Shown one piece after another: positions 22,201 to 34,172 of a stretch of DNA of 64,000 bases. The notes below the pieces were generated by a model. It did no database searches and had not been told where the DNA came from. It saw nothing but the letters and a program-made list of their open reading frames with translations. The stretch is from Microbotryum silenes-acaulis (taxonomy: Eukaryota; Basidiomycota; Microbotryomycetes; Microbotryales; Microbotryaceae), in NCBI GenBank assembly GCA_003665825.1, contig QPFY01000018.1:248001-312000 (forward strand), in the 5' to 3' direction. The translations under genes were made by a program, and so were the position numbers. How positions within the stretch are numbered: the stretch's first letter is position 1; each line of letters opens with the position of its first letter.

Positions 22201-24863
22201 GGTTCGCTGCCCGAACGATTCAAAACACGCCAGAATCACCCCGAACGCAAGTCGATCGATCGTTTCGTCTAACAGATCGCGTGCGAGTTCTGCGACCGCG
22301 ACGAGCGTGATTTCTGCATCGGCGACCAAGAGATGGGGCGCTTTACTCCACAGAGCCAGCATCGAGCGAATCAACATTGGTGAAGCGTCCTCTGCCACGG
22401 TCGAAGGGTCAGTGTAGATCGCTCCCGCGCTGCCTTGTCGTGCTCGTCGGATCGGCCTGGGGAGTCGAGTCGCGTAAGAGAACAGGGTGCACAGCGATTT
22501 CGAAATCGTCGACCACGACTCGGTCGAACCGGGATCGCTGAACAGGATCAGCAAAGCGTTGACGGTGCCGAGTTGGTGAGCGAGCGCCGAGTCAGGTTCC
22601 ATGAGACGACTGAACAATTTGACGAGGTCGCCCTCATCCATTACTTGGACTTTGACGATAGCCACGAGGCACCTCGTCAAAGTAGCTCTCTGGATCGGGG
22701 ACTCGCTGACGGCCTGCATCAAGCTGGTCATGAGTACCTTGGCACAGTCACTCGCAAGGGCCGCAATCGAGCTCGATGGCTCGACGATCTGATGCGATGC
22801 CATCAATAGATCAACACACGCATTCTGGGCATACTCGCTGCTCCCTCCTGTCGAATTCGATAATGCGGCCTTGATGGCGTCGAGGAACTGCTTCTTCTTG
22901 CTGTATCCGCCCGAAGGCTTGTCCGTTGCCGCAGCGTCCTCGTCACTTGTCAGCTGTTGCACGATGTCGGGACAGCAGAGCAAGAGCATCATCATCGTTG
23001 GCCACGAGCTGGTAGGTGTCGGGCTCATCCGTCGTGTTAGGTTCTGGCTTGTCGGCGTCGAAGCTGATGCTGATAGCGCAGCGCTCGAAGATGTGTCGGG
23101 GACGAGAATTGCCGATTGGGCCCAAAGCAGATCGAAGAGCATATCGCAACCACCTTCGAGTCTTCGACCGAGCTGGACCATCGCACGGTATTCTTCGGGG
23201 CGAGAAGTGATCCAGGACCACACCGAGGACCGCAGAGCGAGGACTATAACGAGCTGAGCAGGCTTGCGCAGGTGAAGAAAGGCATTGAAGACGTCTGCGA
23301 GCGATGGAGTGAGACGTCAGTTTCGGCGTGACATTCAAAGACAAAAAAAACTCAACTACGGGCTCACCTTGAAAGATAGCCGACAGGCGACTTCGGCTCA
23401 TGCAACAACTTTCCAATATCCTCAGATCATGAGCCTCGAACTCCATCGCGGTCCCGTTCGACGAAGGCAGCTCATTAGGAGTTGCGCCGGGACCAGAGTG
23501 ACTCGCCAGTCTTTGCCGGAGAAGATTCTGTATCAGAGGCCAGTTCGAAGCCGACAGAAAGTACACCACCAGAGCGGAGTAATGGTGGATGTCGGAGCGC
23601 AGGTCCTCGCGCGTTTCAGAGGACGAGAAGGGCGAGTCGATCAAGTCCGCGACCTGGGATGACGACGTCGAGTCGAGGGATCGAAAGACACGAGAGACGA
23701 GAGACGAAGTACACGAAGGCGACGCCGAGAACATTGAGATCGAGGAGGGGACATACGCTCCCGTGGGAACGACGGCGTTCAGCAGGGACCGAGCCAGGGT
23801 TTCATCGAGGGCTGGAGGATCGAGCACCGGTTCGGTGCTTGTTGAAGACCTTTGAACATGCGACCACCAATGAGCGAGAAGACAGCTTGTCGTGACCCTC
23901 AATAGCTCGCAATGCGACCTCAGCACATTGAGCGATGAGAGCAACGGAGCCGAGGCCGCCGACGACATATTTCGTGCCTACGAGTCAAACCAAACTTTTG
24001 ATCAGCTTAGAAAAAGGCTTCTTTGATGAGCCCAACTTACGCCATCGCCTCTCTCACTCCCTGCTGGTCGTTCAAGCTCCCTTACTAGTCCTGTCAGAAC
24101 CTCTTGAATGGCACCTGGACTCTTGCACACACCCTCCAGTCCTTTCGTTGCCTCCCGGGTGACCCTTTCTCCGACGCTCGGATATCCCGACCCGGTCGGA
24201 TGTCGACTGGTCGAATGTGATGGGAGCTGTGTCAGGAGAGCAGCAGGTCGAGTCAGACGGCTATTCCTTGGTGAAAAACTCTTTCTTCGGCAGGGGCTCT
24301 CCAAGATCTACGCCCCTATCCAGGCACTCTCCCGGACTTGTCGCGGAGCCGGCGCGGACCGGTGAGGGAGCACTGACCCCATCTCGGTCGAAGCTGGGAG
24401 CACGAGTACGGCCATCCCGTCCACCCCAATCACAGGCACTGACCTGACTTGTGATGTGCTGAATAAGCTTCTTGATAATCCTCGTCCTTGGTGACTCTTT
24501 CGGTCCAGTCGCGTACGGTGCTACGGGAGCAGTGGAAGTCGAGGTTGAGCGACGCGAGCTGAACTGGTGGGGAGGCCCATTCGCCGAGGTGTTTGTGGTC
24601 ATCGTGGTTGTGGTCGTCACCAACACCGCAGCACCTCCTACATTGCCCGTATGATCAGGTGTAGGTGAAGGCGAAAGTCGATAATGACTCGAAGTACGCT
24701 CGGGATAGTCCAATGAGTTGTTAGGCTTCGAGTCCCTGGGGTCATGGTGCGATGAACTGCCAGTCGTGCACGTCGTCGTCGTCGTCGTCGCCGGTGGTGG
24801 TGGTGGTGGTGGGACGGACGCGATCGGAGCTCGACCACGCCTCAACAACCGCAGCTCGACCAT
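16214..24863 (-). CDS. IRA1: IRA/neurofibromin-type Ras GTPase-activating protein
   Basis: Seven exons (24,444-24,863; 24,041-24,226; 23,368-23,977; 20,344-23,294; 18,577-20,275; 16,612-18,508; 16,214-16,535) join with correct phase to 2,694 residues, close to human neurofibromin. It accelerates GTP hydrolysis on Ras and so damps Ras-cAMP signalling at the membrane. The RasGAP domain starts near residue 1,345 with FRGNTFASRLLTIY (Arg of FRGN is the arginine finger) and continues in the next exon through FLRLINPAIVSP near 1,457. An SEC14-like region follows, WALHCLTTFETEHWDILIDLTGI, then a PH-like part; the rest is helical repeat. Residues 1-140 are low complexity (Pro/Thr runs) and lead into KKLIQHITSQ and LPSHS, matching the family's N-terminal start. 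The catalytic arginine and the core intron position inside the domain are intact. Identification is secure; numbering as IRA1 or IRA2 is arbitrary in a one-copy fungus. Confidence 0.95.
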
Positions 24864-25333
24864 GTTACCGGCGCACTGCCTTCAACGAGAGGAATGCATC
24901 AGCTTCCACTTGTGGCATTAAAGTTCCACAACGCACCACGAGCACGCACGCACGCACCTCGAGTAGCCTGCAGAGCTGAAAGAGTGGAGAGCCACGAGAC
25001 CTCTAAGACCCGAGACCGAGACGAGGGCCAAAAACATGAGCAGGCGCTAGGGAGAGTTGAACTAGTCGCGTCCTGCCGCGTCAGGCTTCAATTAGCCCGC
25101 GGCGATCTCACGTTTAGCCTTTTTCCCCTTTTTTTTTAGCTGGCCGGCGCTTCTCGGCTCCAAGGGCGGCTGCGCGTAAAACAGCCAAACAATCTGATAT
25201 TTGACACTTCTACCTTGTCGTGTGCAGGTGTGAAATGGGTATTTGCAAAAGATGATATGACCGCACACTGCCTCCTCCTAAAATTAATAAAGAACCTTCC
25301 AATCCATAAGCACTCTCGCCGCACTACCACCGG
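24864..25333. other. intergenic between IRA gene and PNP gene
   Basis: Promoter/5' region of the IRA gene and 3' flank of PNP. No gene or repeat is supported apart from short pyrimidine runs near 25,130. Confidence 0.6.
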
Positions 25334-27063
25334 TCAAAAACTGAGACCATCAATGATCTTCTCGACGAGCGCGCGGATATCGTCGGCCCTCTTGGACGAG
25401 ACATCCAACACCTGCGGGAAAAAAATGCCGTACCATGTCAAGTCTTCTCTTCACGGGCGTTCCAAAGAAGGGAGCATCTTTGACCCACTTCTTGATGACT
25501 AGCCACGACTTGCTCGATGATCTCGAGACCACCATTCGGGTTCTCGACGCCGGATGCCGACGATGATGCTTCGGCCTCGACTTCGGCTTCGGCGGATCGG
25601 TAGGCGTCGTTGACAACGATGTTGGTGACCAGGGAAAGAACGAGCACTCGGACACCTGCGTGTCGAGCCGCAATGACTTCGGGGATTGTACTTCGGCAAC
25701 AAAGGGTAGATGCGTTAGTCGTGGTGCTCGGGGCAAGTGCTGGCACGGCCAAGGTTGTCAGCTCACGACATGCCGACGACGTCTGCTCCAGCCGCTCTCA
25801 AGAACCTCTGCTCGGCTCGCGTTTCATAAGTCGGCCCGGCGACCTGCCCAGTGAAACGACCTCGTCAGTCTTTGAAAAGCGCAGAACGCTAGATCTTCTC
25901 CGACGCACCCAAGCATAAATGCCCTCCTTGAGTGTCCCCTTCTTGAACCCCAAAGTCTTGGCCGCTCTGAACGCCGTCTTGCGTAATTCAAAGTCGTAAG
26001 CGTCCGACATAGGCGGGAAGCGTGGACCCAACGCATCTCGATTACGACCTGTGGAGACATGCTCAAACCCAACACGCTCGCGTCAGTACAAGGAGGAGGA
26101 GAGTGTTGCACTCAGTAAGACCCACCGATCAAGGGGTTCATCGAAGTCTGAGCGTTGACGACAGAAGAAACTCGTCAGTCGTCTGATTCCAGGCGGCACG
26201 AAGAAGAAACATCTGGAGCACATACAAGGGATGGCAGAGAAATATGATCTTGCAATGCAATTATAGTCCCCACTTCCATCTGCGGGTCCAGTCCGCCGGC
26301 GGCGTTGGTGATGATGGCCACTTGGATGCCGAGCAGCTTCATAATCTTCATCGGGTACTGGAAGAAGCGCAGACGGCCAGATGAGCCAATGTGTCTCGAA
26401 AGGGACGTATTTGGGACTCGAGCGGACTAACGACGACCTGCTCGAGCATGAAGCCTTCGTACGCATGAAAGCTAAGGACCGGCGGTGAAATGGAGAATTG
26501 GCTCCGCACAAGATGATTCAACTCGGGAGTCACAGGCCACTGATACCGAAACAAAGGAGACGCAACTCACCGCCCCAATTGGCATACGACCGGTACCCTG
26601 TTGTTTCCTAGATATCCAAATGCGAGCGAAGACTGATGACCACGAACTACGAATCCAGGGCAATGAATGACGACACGTCGTCAGTGCTATATCGCCGCCA
26701 TGTGGGGAAGCACTACTCGTCGGTCTCTTCCCTCCAAGATCACACTACGCTCTGGCGATCACAGTGCCAGTCAAACTCACCGGTACTTTCCCCAAATCCA
26801 TGAATATCGGCATAGTCCACCTCAACCCTATCCTGCAGCAACTCCGCCAAGCCTTGCAAGCCCGAGCCACACACGATCCCAACCTGAGGCGTACGTAATT
26901 CCTTAGGCAGACGCGATCGTATATCAATCAAGGCCTGGGTGTATTCGACGGTCAGATGGTCTAGTTCGACGGCATGGTTTGGGGATGGAACTGGGTCGGC
27001 GAGACGGGGGAGGGCATTGAGGTCCGCTGGTTGCGGTGGAGACGAGGGTGGTTTGGGGGACAT
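25334..27063 (-). CDS. PNP1: purine nucleoside phosphorylase
   Basis: Phosphorolysis of inosine/guanosine to base and ribose-1-phosphate in purine salvage; cytosolic trimer in the family. The start is the ATG at 27,063 (MSPKPPSSPP). Short exons in order carry the family motifs: VGIVCGSGLQGLAELL; STVRGHQSSLAFG (phosphate-binding GH); VPVVCQLGR joined to FHAYEGFMLEQVV (RFHxYEG); IQVAIITNAAGGLDPQM; ALQDHISLPSL; SMNPLIG; LGPRFPPMSDAYD; VAGPTYETRAEQRFLRAAGADVVGMS (substrate-binding PTYET and GADxVGMS); TIPEVIAARHAGVRVL; and the C-terminus VLDVSSKRADDIRALVEKII, stop at 25,334. At least nine exons. All the binding motifs are present, so the enzyme should be functional. A 14-base C run (gene strand) lies just before the start codon. 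Confidence 0.93.
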
Positions 27064-27784
27064 GCTATCCCGGGGGGGGGGGGGGTATACACGAGCTTGC
27101 GCTGTGTTTATGAGCCGGTGTGGGATTTAAGATCAGATCCAGCGAATGGGGAGGACGGATGTCAATCTTGTCGATAAGGATCGGCAGACTCTGGCGCGCT
27201 TGACGCCCACAGGCGCACTGCGTACCACGTAGATTCGAGGCCAGCCGCCGAGCGTGTGCCTGAGGTCGCGCCGTTGATAAAATCGAACCGAGCCTTTCTG
27301 CAAGCAAGACGATCGGGTTATTTCCATTCGCCCCAGGGGTTCACCCTTGACAGCATATACCTACAGCACCGGATTAGAGTGCCGTCTTATGCAGCTTGGG
27401 AACAACGTGTGGCTTTGCATTTTTCCCGGAATTCTTTCCGGGAAGGGGTGTGGGGAGGTCCGATCACTATTGCACATTGAAATCAAGGCACACGATAATT
27501 GGTCTATGACATCACCCGCTGCCGGGCGCGCGTCCCGAGTCCTGCCTTGGTTTGGCTGGCAATTTTGCGACATTTCACTGTGTTGGGCCGCTCATCTTGG
27601 TACCATTACGTCGTACCTCACCTATCCAGCCACCCAGCCACCCAGCACCCAGCACTGCTGTTCACGACCAGATTATCACCCACGGTCGTGTAGCCTTGCT
27701 TCTCTTATTTCGGCCCCTTTGAACGACGAGGACGAACGACAACGAGTGACGCTGTGCCTCTCTGGCCCTGGGCCCACAGTCGCG
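27064..27784. promoter_or_regulatory. divergent promoter region, PNP and Zn2Cys6 gene
   Basis: 720 bp between two divergent start codons. Contains the G14 run at 27,072-27,085 next to the PNP start and CCCAGC/CAGCCAC-type tandem words near 27,630-27,650. I cannot place a TATA box or factor site with confidence. Confidence 0.5.
27072..27085. repeat. G14 homopolymer next to the PNP start
   Basis: Fourteen G (C14 on the gene strand) ending about 8 bp upstream of the ATG at 27,063, so in the 5' leader. Confidence 0.9.
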
Positions 27785-30700
27785 ATGAGCACGGCGCAGA
27801 GCATCCGACCCGCGGCGATTTCGGGCGACGTCGTCTTTATCCACGACGAGCGGCGCACGACCAACAAGTCGTGCTTCCTGTGCCGCGAACGCCGCGTGAG
27901 GTGCGACCGTACATGGCCGGCATGCAAGAGATGCTCGAAGCGGCGAGAGGACTGTCACTATGGGCCTGGCGTATCCGTGTAAGTCCCGGTTTCGTGCACC
28001 GGAATTATGCACGTTTAGATCAGCGCGCGCGCGCCTGCAGCGGCGGAGCTAGTTCGTCCTGCAGCTTGGGAACTGATCCGATCGCCTTGTATATGCGCAT
28101 ACAGTGAGACCAAGACCGATCCTGGTGAATCTGTACGCGTTGCAGAACTCGAGGCTAAACTAGGTACGTACCTCCCACTGCTCGTTACGATCTCCCCGTC
28201 CCTCAACGAATGGGGAATCGCCCCACGCGCCCGAATCACGACGCCCATGTCCGAGCCGAGTGGGAAGTGTGTTTCGATCCGAATCGCGAGCCTCGTGGGC
28301 CAATCGGTCTTCTGCGCACGTGGAGGTGGACGTGCCTTTTTGCGGAAGTGCAGTTTTGAACGACAGATGCGTCAGCAGATCGTGTATCTTTCACGATGTG
28401 AAACCGAGCCTGCTTTGCTCGTTCCTGGCCCGGTGGGCAATTCGACACGGAAAAAAAAACGGCCAGCTGACATCAAATTCCTCGCTCTCGCCTCTTTCCC
28501 CTTCGCTCTCGGCGATCAATCGTCGATTTCGGTTCAACCCTTCTGTAAAACCAACTCGCCCTCGCTCAGCTGCTGTACAAGCCCAGCTATATGCAACGCA
28601 AAAGGGACCCAGCTCATACACAGGTCCAGGTCACCTGCAAGGCACACCGTCATCGGTCAGCTCCTTGAATAATGGCCCAGGAGGCCAACACCATTCGGGC
28701 GGAAGCTTCAGCGGAAGCGTGAGCGGGAGTGGAAGCGGCGTCGGTAGCTATTCGGGCAACGCACCCTCGAGTTCAAGCGGGAGATCTGGATCCGACACTG
28801 GAGCTGCCTACGCCAACCCGAATCAACCCATTTCCATGGGCCATCCGGAGGAGCTCCCGTCGACGATCCTCCAAACGATCCTTCCGCAGGCGTCGACGCA
28901 AGATAAGGAGGTCCTGATGAGCTTTCTGTTTGGGCAAAATAAGTTGGGCACGGCGAGCCTCGACTCGAGGTTGGCGGCCCCTCAGCTTGCGCAGAGCTTG
29001 ACATTACACCTTTTAGACGGTGAGCATGCTCTTCTTGCCAACTGGCAGTCCACGGCGAGGTATCGCCAGTGTAGCGGCGAATCGAAGTCGAACTAGTAGG
29101 CTGACCTAAGCGAATCTTGCCTCCTCGTAGCAAGCCAATACTGTTGCTGTTCCAAGCTTTCGTCATTCAGGGCCTTGACGGACAAATTGCCATACCTCAA
29201 AGCAAACCTTTCTTCCCTTTCGCCGGTGAACCAGGCTGCCGTCGCCATCCTCTGCGCGATCGGCGCCAGAGGGTCCCCGCATTCTGTGAGTTAGCAGCGC
29301 AGGTGGAAGCTGGAGTTGACTCGACGGATCTGGGCTGACCTTGACTGAACGTCCCAGGCCCTCCTTGGCATTGACATCCCGGGTCTGGCGAATGGGACAG
29401 CACCGCCATCGGTTTACCTGACCGTTGGTGCGAGACGAGAAAACGCTTGCCGCGCGCTGGCCGATCGAGCGATTGACCTGTGTTGGTATGGCCGTTTGAT
29501 TAAGGAGGGCAGCAGGGAGAATCTTGAGGTGCTGGTCGGCTTGAGTGCGCTTTTGATTTGTAAGTGACCGTCTACACTGGTTCTGGGACTTAGATGACCG
29601 TATGAGCTCACCCACCCGTCTTCGCTGAATATCTATCTCAGTGGACGAGGTGCAACCACGCAAGAGCCGCTTCATTCTGCGCAATGCCACCGGCATGTTC
29701 GAAGACCTTCAACGAAGCGACGACCTCGATCAGCGGGAAACGCTTGACATGCGGCAGACTCTCGCCTCAGCCCTCTTCGTAAGTGTGCTTTGCCCGGGAC
29801 CGATCAGGTGAATTTTGGGCCTGACGCCGACATTGTTCGCCTCCTTCCTCTGCAAAAGCGCGACGACGCCGTGCATGCTGCGCAGCTCAATCAGCCACCG
29901 CTGATCAGTTCGTTTGAGCTCGAAGAGTATTTCACGTGCACGGACCAGCGGATACCCGAATTTGGCGGCCCGCAACTATCGGCAATCCTTGAACAACAAT
30001 TGCGTACGCCCGATGGAGAGCCGCTGTCGCTCGAAGCATTGGAGAGGGCAGTCAACACGGTCTCAGTCTGGGTCTGCTTCTGTCAGCGGACGTTTGCTCG
30101 TATCACGACTGGTCGGTGGTGTCTGTCTATTATCTCAGCCTTTCATCTTGTTGCAAGCACTGTTTGAGCTCGACTGACGCGCTCTCATTCTCCTTGATTG
30201 CACAGTCCGCCGACCTAGGGCACCCTCAGCTTTGGGAGATCTTGCGACGCTGTGGCGACAGATCGACACCGTCCACTCCTCGGTGCAACGCCTGCAACAA
30301 TTCATCGTCGCCTTAACCGAGCCCCCGCCCGGCTCAGAGGGAGATCCCTATGTGCTGGACCACTACGTCCTTCTCGCCGTGCGGGCCGACACGAGGCTGA
30401 TTGACCTCGTTAACCTCATGCATAAGTTCCTGATGCGTCCCGATCTGCTGGATGGATGGGGTGGACCGCCTGGGGCAAACCCTGTCGAGATCATCCAACG
30501 CATGCGCATCGAGTCGGTAATGCGGGTGCGCAAGGTGCTCAAGTTGTCTGCGTGAGTGTTTGCAGCAAATTATTGCAGTATGAGACCGAGTTGCCTTAGT
30601 CCCGCTGACCCATCCCGGCTTCCATCTTGATCAGGTTCTACGCACAACTCTACCTCCAGAGCAAGGACAAACACGTCGTCCACCATCTCTTCATACAGCT

Positions 30701-31799
30701 CGAATTGCTGCCTTCCTGGACGTTCCTCGCATTGCAACGAGTCGGCTCACCCGGTGGACCGACCTCGGAAGAGTTCGAAGTGACGCCAGAGGAGCTCGAG
30801 TGGTTCGCGATGGGTCTCCAACTGGCCGTCTACTACACCCCGCGCGCGGCGGTCCGCCTCCACGAGCTCACGACGGGCCAACATCGCAAGTCGTCAGCTG
30901 TTTCCAGCTCGGCCACACCTGCATTATACCACTCGCCTAACTCGGAGCTTGTGTCACCCGTCGTTTTGTACGCGAACGCCTCGAACAACAATGCGCAATA
31001 TGCTTCCAACTTGCAAAACAGCGGCGCCGCGCTGCGGTCGTTTCCTCCGATTTATATCCTACCGCAAGCGGATGAGGAACCGTTGCAACTGCAGTTCAGT
31101 CTCGACGACTTGCAGCATTTCGACATTGCACCTCCACCAGATTTGCTCCATCTTGAGCAGCAGCAGTACATTCAGCAGCCTCAGCAGCAACAACAACAGC
31201 AGCAGCAGCAGCAGCACCAGCGTCGAGACTCGCAACAAGAACCCCAGAGAATGCAGACATCGAAACCGAGTCCCTCCCCCTACTTTGGCAACGCCGCCAC
31301 GATGGCCTCTGCCCAATCTGGAGCGCCATTCACCTCCCAGGGGCCTCAGCAAACGTCCCAGCAGCAGTTCATGCCTGGAGCGGGACCGCACCACGCGCAG
31401 CAGCACGGTTTTGCGTACGAACCGTTCCCCTCGCCAGCTTCGGGCTACCCGCCGACGACGTCCTCGCAGTACCCGGGCCATCCTTCGTACCAGATCGCGA
31501 ACGCCCACGCGGGCGCAAGCAACGGTGACGGAAGCTCAAATCCGAGCGGGATGCGTGTAAACTTACCTCCGTCGCCTTTCGTCTTTGACGCATATGGCTA
31601 CCCCAAAAAGTCGCCTGGGCTGGCGGCCGACACCCCTATCGCCGGCAGCCCCGGTGCGCAGAACGCATTCAAAGGGCAGAGTTGGATGAACGTCGCGTTC
31701 ACAAGGCATTTTGGGGAGTTGGAGATGCCGAGTCGCACCGGCAATGGCGGGAACGGACGGAATGGCGGCGGGAGCGGGAGCGGGCCCAGCCAGGGGTAA
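27785..31799 (+). CDS. Zn(2)-Cys(6) fungal-specific transcription factor with polyQ C-terminus
   Basis: ATG at 27,785. Exon 1 (27,785-27,978) encodes the zinc cluster CFLCRERRVRCDRTWPAC then CKRC and C (CX2CX6CX6CX2CX6C). Exon 2 (28,105-28,163) and exon 3 (from 28,570) join in phase into a linker and short coiled coil (VRVAELEAKLAAVQAQLYA), the usual dimerisation element. Then a Gly/Ser-rich linker and a middle homology region: LTDKLPYLKANLSSLSP, AAVAILCAIGARGSPHS, LADRAIDLCWYGRL, and RRWRQIDTVHSSV-like helices through 30,555. The last exon (to 31,799) encodes FYAQLYLQSKDKHVVHHLF, then a disordered tail with a Gln run near 31,180-31,220 and Gly-rich end, a plausible activation domain. At least eight exons. 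Target genes are unknown; divergence from PNP does not show regulation of it. Confidence 0.85.
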
Positions 31800-32166
31800 A
31801 GCATGCTGAGTCGGTCTACGACCAACAGGACGGGCCTCCTCAGACCTTAAGTGGAAATTGTCAGGCCTGAGATAGAAGAACCCCTTGCTACCCATATTAT
31901 ATTTCGCCTTTATCTTTCTAGTGTTGTAGGAAAATACATCGTAGTAGAACGCCCTTTCGCAGTGGAACCCTGTACTCCATCTCTTGCGCTGAATCATCAT
32001 TGTCAACCGATTTGCATGTTCCAGCCCAGCTAGTCGGATGCAGAGTCTTAAATGGGTAGACGCATATGCACAATAAGATAAAATATGGACCTCTATGTAC
32101 GCAAACGAGTGTGCGGTCTCCCCCAGGACAAATGCACCAATAATGGACGGATCAAAGCGCGGTGCC
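31800..32166. other. short convergent intergenic region
   Basis: 367 bp between the stop codons of the Zn2Cys6 gene and the CFEM gene, presumably both 3' UTRs. AT-rich compared with the flanking exons. No further gene. Confidence 0.6.
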
Positions 32167-34172
32167 TCACGCTCGCGTTTCTGCATCTGGGTTCGCCACC
32201 ACCATCCTCAGTTTCTGATGACCGGGGGACGAGTCTCGATTGTCAGACTCGCCGTCCGACTCGATCGGCGGTGCCCATGAGGTGGGCCGTCGCCCTCCCA
32301 TAACCGGCTGGCTGAGATGATCGTTCGGCGTCGATCCGAACCATTGCGAGGGATTGGGCTTGTGGGGCGATTGATCACCGAGTTCACCGACGCCGGTCGA
32401 GTGGCTCGAGTCCGAGGGTTGCCACGTTTTCCCGGTGACGAGTCCAGATACGGGTGGCAGATTTGAATTCGAAACATGGGCTTCGGCCGTCTCTAAACGA
32501 CCACGCTCCCCGAGCGACAACGTCATAGGCCGATAGTCACTGAATGGGCGTGCACTCGACCAACGGTCCTCCTGAGGCCCCCCCGGTTCCATCGGAGCGA
32601 ACGGGCTGTACCCAGCCGCTGCATCGTTGGCCACCGTTGCCTCAAGATGTTCGGCAACTGTCGGGCCTGAAAACTCGGCACGTCGCTCCCAATCAGAACC
32701 AAGGTCGTTGGCGGGCCATTCCCTGCGTTGCTCCCACGTGTCACTCGGCATCTGGACCATCGGAGGCTGCGAATCGTAGTAGCTCAAGCTGTGGTTCGCC
32801 GGCGTCGTTGCTGCAAAGAATGTGCGAGCGGTGACGTTCATCCCCGCATCGGGCTGATGTCCATCCCAGTCGATCCCAACTGCGTTCTTCCTGTCATTGA
32901 GACGTTGTGCTCTCCGCATGAAGAAGAATCCACCCGCGAGCAGCAGAATCACCAAGCCCTGGGGAAAAAGAGTAGGTCAGCTTCGAAAGACACCACCAGT
33001 TCAGGGATCGAATCGGCAGTCTAAAACCTACCCCAAACGTAGCACCGACAATGGCTCCGACATGAGAATGCTTCTTCGTCGAGTTGATAGATGCCCCGCC
33101 TGTCGACGAATTAGACTTCCCACCGTTCGAAGAGTTGCCTCCAGTACTGGTGGGGACTGCGGACGTATTGGTGGGGGCTGCGGACACATCCCCCAAACCA
33201 TTAGCATATAGGAAATTGATCCTCGAAGCTATAGCTCGGATTTGCTATACAAATGTCACTCACCTATTGTATGTGAATTAGGCGGCGGGGACGGATTTGA
33301 TGTATTCGGAGGTGGAATCACGGGCTGATGTGTGCCAGTCCCATTCTTTGTCGTCCCGCTGTTTGTCTGTGTCCCGTTGTTGTTCGTCGTCCCATTGTTG
33401 AGTGTATTATTGTTGCCGCTGTTAATGTTAGTGTTGTGCGTTGCGTTTGGCAAGTTGCTCGGTGGTGGTGGCGGCGGCGGTGGTGGCGGCGGTGGTGGCG
33501 GCGGTGGTGGCGGCGGTGGTGGCGGCGGTGGTGGCGGCGGTGGTGGCGGCGGTGGTGGCGGCGGCAGGATTGGCGGTGGTGGCGGCGGCAGGATTGGCGG
33601 CGGCAAGATTGGCGGGCTTGGTGTGCCACTTCCGCCGCCCAAGTAAACCGCGTACGGTGTGCCAAATCTCTCTGAACAGAATGCATCGAGGTTGTTCCAG
33701 GAGGTCACTTGGTCAGAGGAGCTGCAGTCTATTGAGCGGAGCGTCCGGTCGAACCTTGGACGTCAGCATCATCAATCGGCCCGAGGCACACGCCGAAGCC
33801 GGGTGTCATTGCGACACGCGATGGAGCTACCCACTCCTTTGAACACAGGCCGGGAGGGTGAGGGTTGCATTGACACACATGCAATGATGACTTGCGAGCG
33901 GGCACTGCGAGTGAAGTCAAGGGCCATCCATGGTGATCAGTCAGCAGTCAGCAGCAGAGGTGAACACCACTCTGAGCTAGTGGTGACGACGTCGCCTTCT
34001 TGAGTGGTGGAAGCCCAACCGCGGTTGACACGAATTAACCCACTGTGGTGTTCAACCGGACGCAACTAATCCCACATGTTGGAAGTACTGCATCACTGGC
34101 TGCAAGCTGAATGATGGACCCGAACAGCTGCAAGAGAAGTGCACCAACTGATCCTCGCTTCTTGAGGAGCAT
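32167..34172 (-). CDS. CFEM-like, proline-rich single-pass membrane protein
   Basis: Spliced by hand: 34,044-34,172; 33,835-33,904; 33,264-33,728; an exon near 33,030-33,190; and a last exon ending at 32,167. Residues 1-26 are a signal peptide (MLLKKRGSVGALLLQLFGSI...). A CFEM-like cysteine module follows: LPTCGISC, C, CMC, PACVQRNC, then CSSSDQV and DAFC, with eight to nine cysteines in CFEM order but tight spacing between the second and third. Next comes a tract of about 40 prolines (33,460-33,600), an Asn/Thr-rich stalk with many N-x-T sequons, one TM helix (VGAIVGATFG joined to LVILLLAGGFFF) and a roughly 250-residue cytoplasmic tail with Ser/Pro sites. This layout suits a cell-wall/plasma-membrane sensor or heme/iron-binding surface protein. 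The CFEM call rests on motif order and a four-exon reconstruction, so it is good but not certain. Confidence 0.7.
33460..33600. repeat. GGC/GGT repeat array encoding polyproline
   Basis: Repeats of GGTGGCGGC with slight variation over about 140 bp. On the minus strand they code for the proline tract of the CFEM gene; on the plus strand the same tract gives spurious polyglycine frames. Confidence 0.9.

Noticed and set aside
33332..33646. Polyglycine protein on the plus strand
   Set aside because: It is the antisense of the proline tract in the CFEM gene, whose exons join in phase with signal peptide and TM helix.
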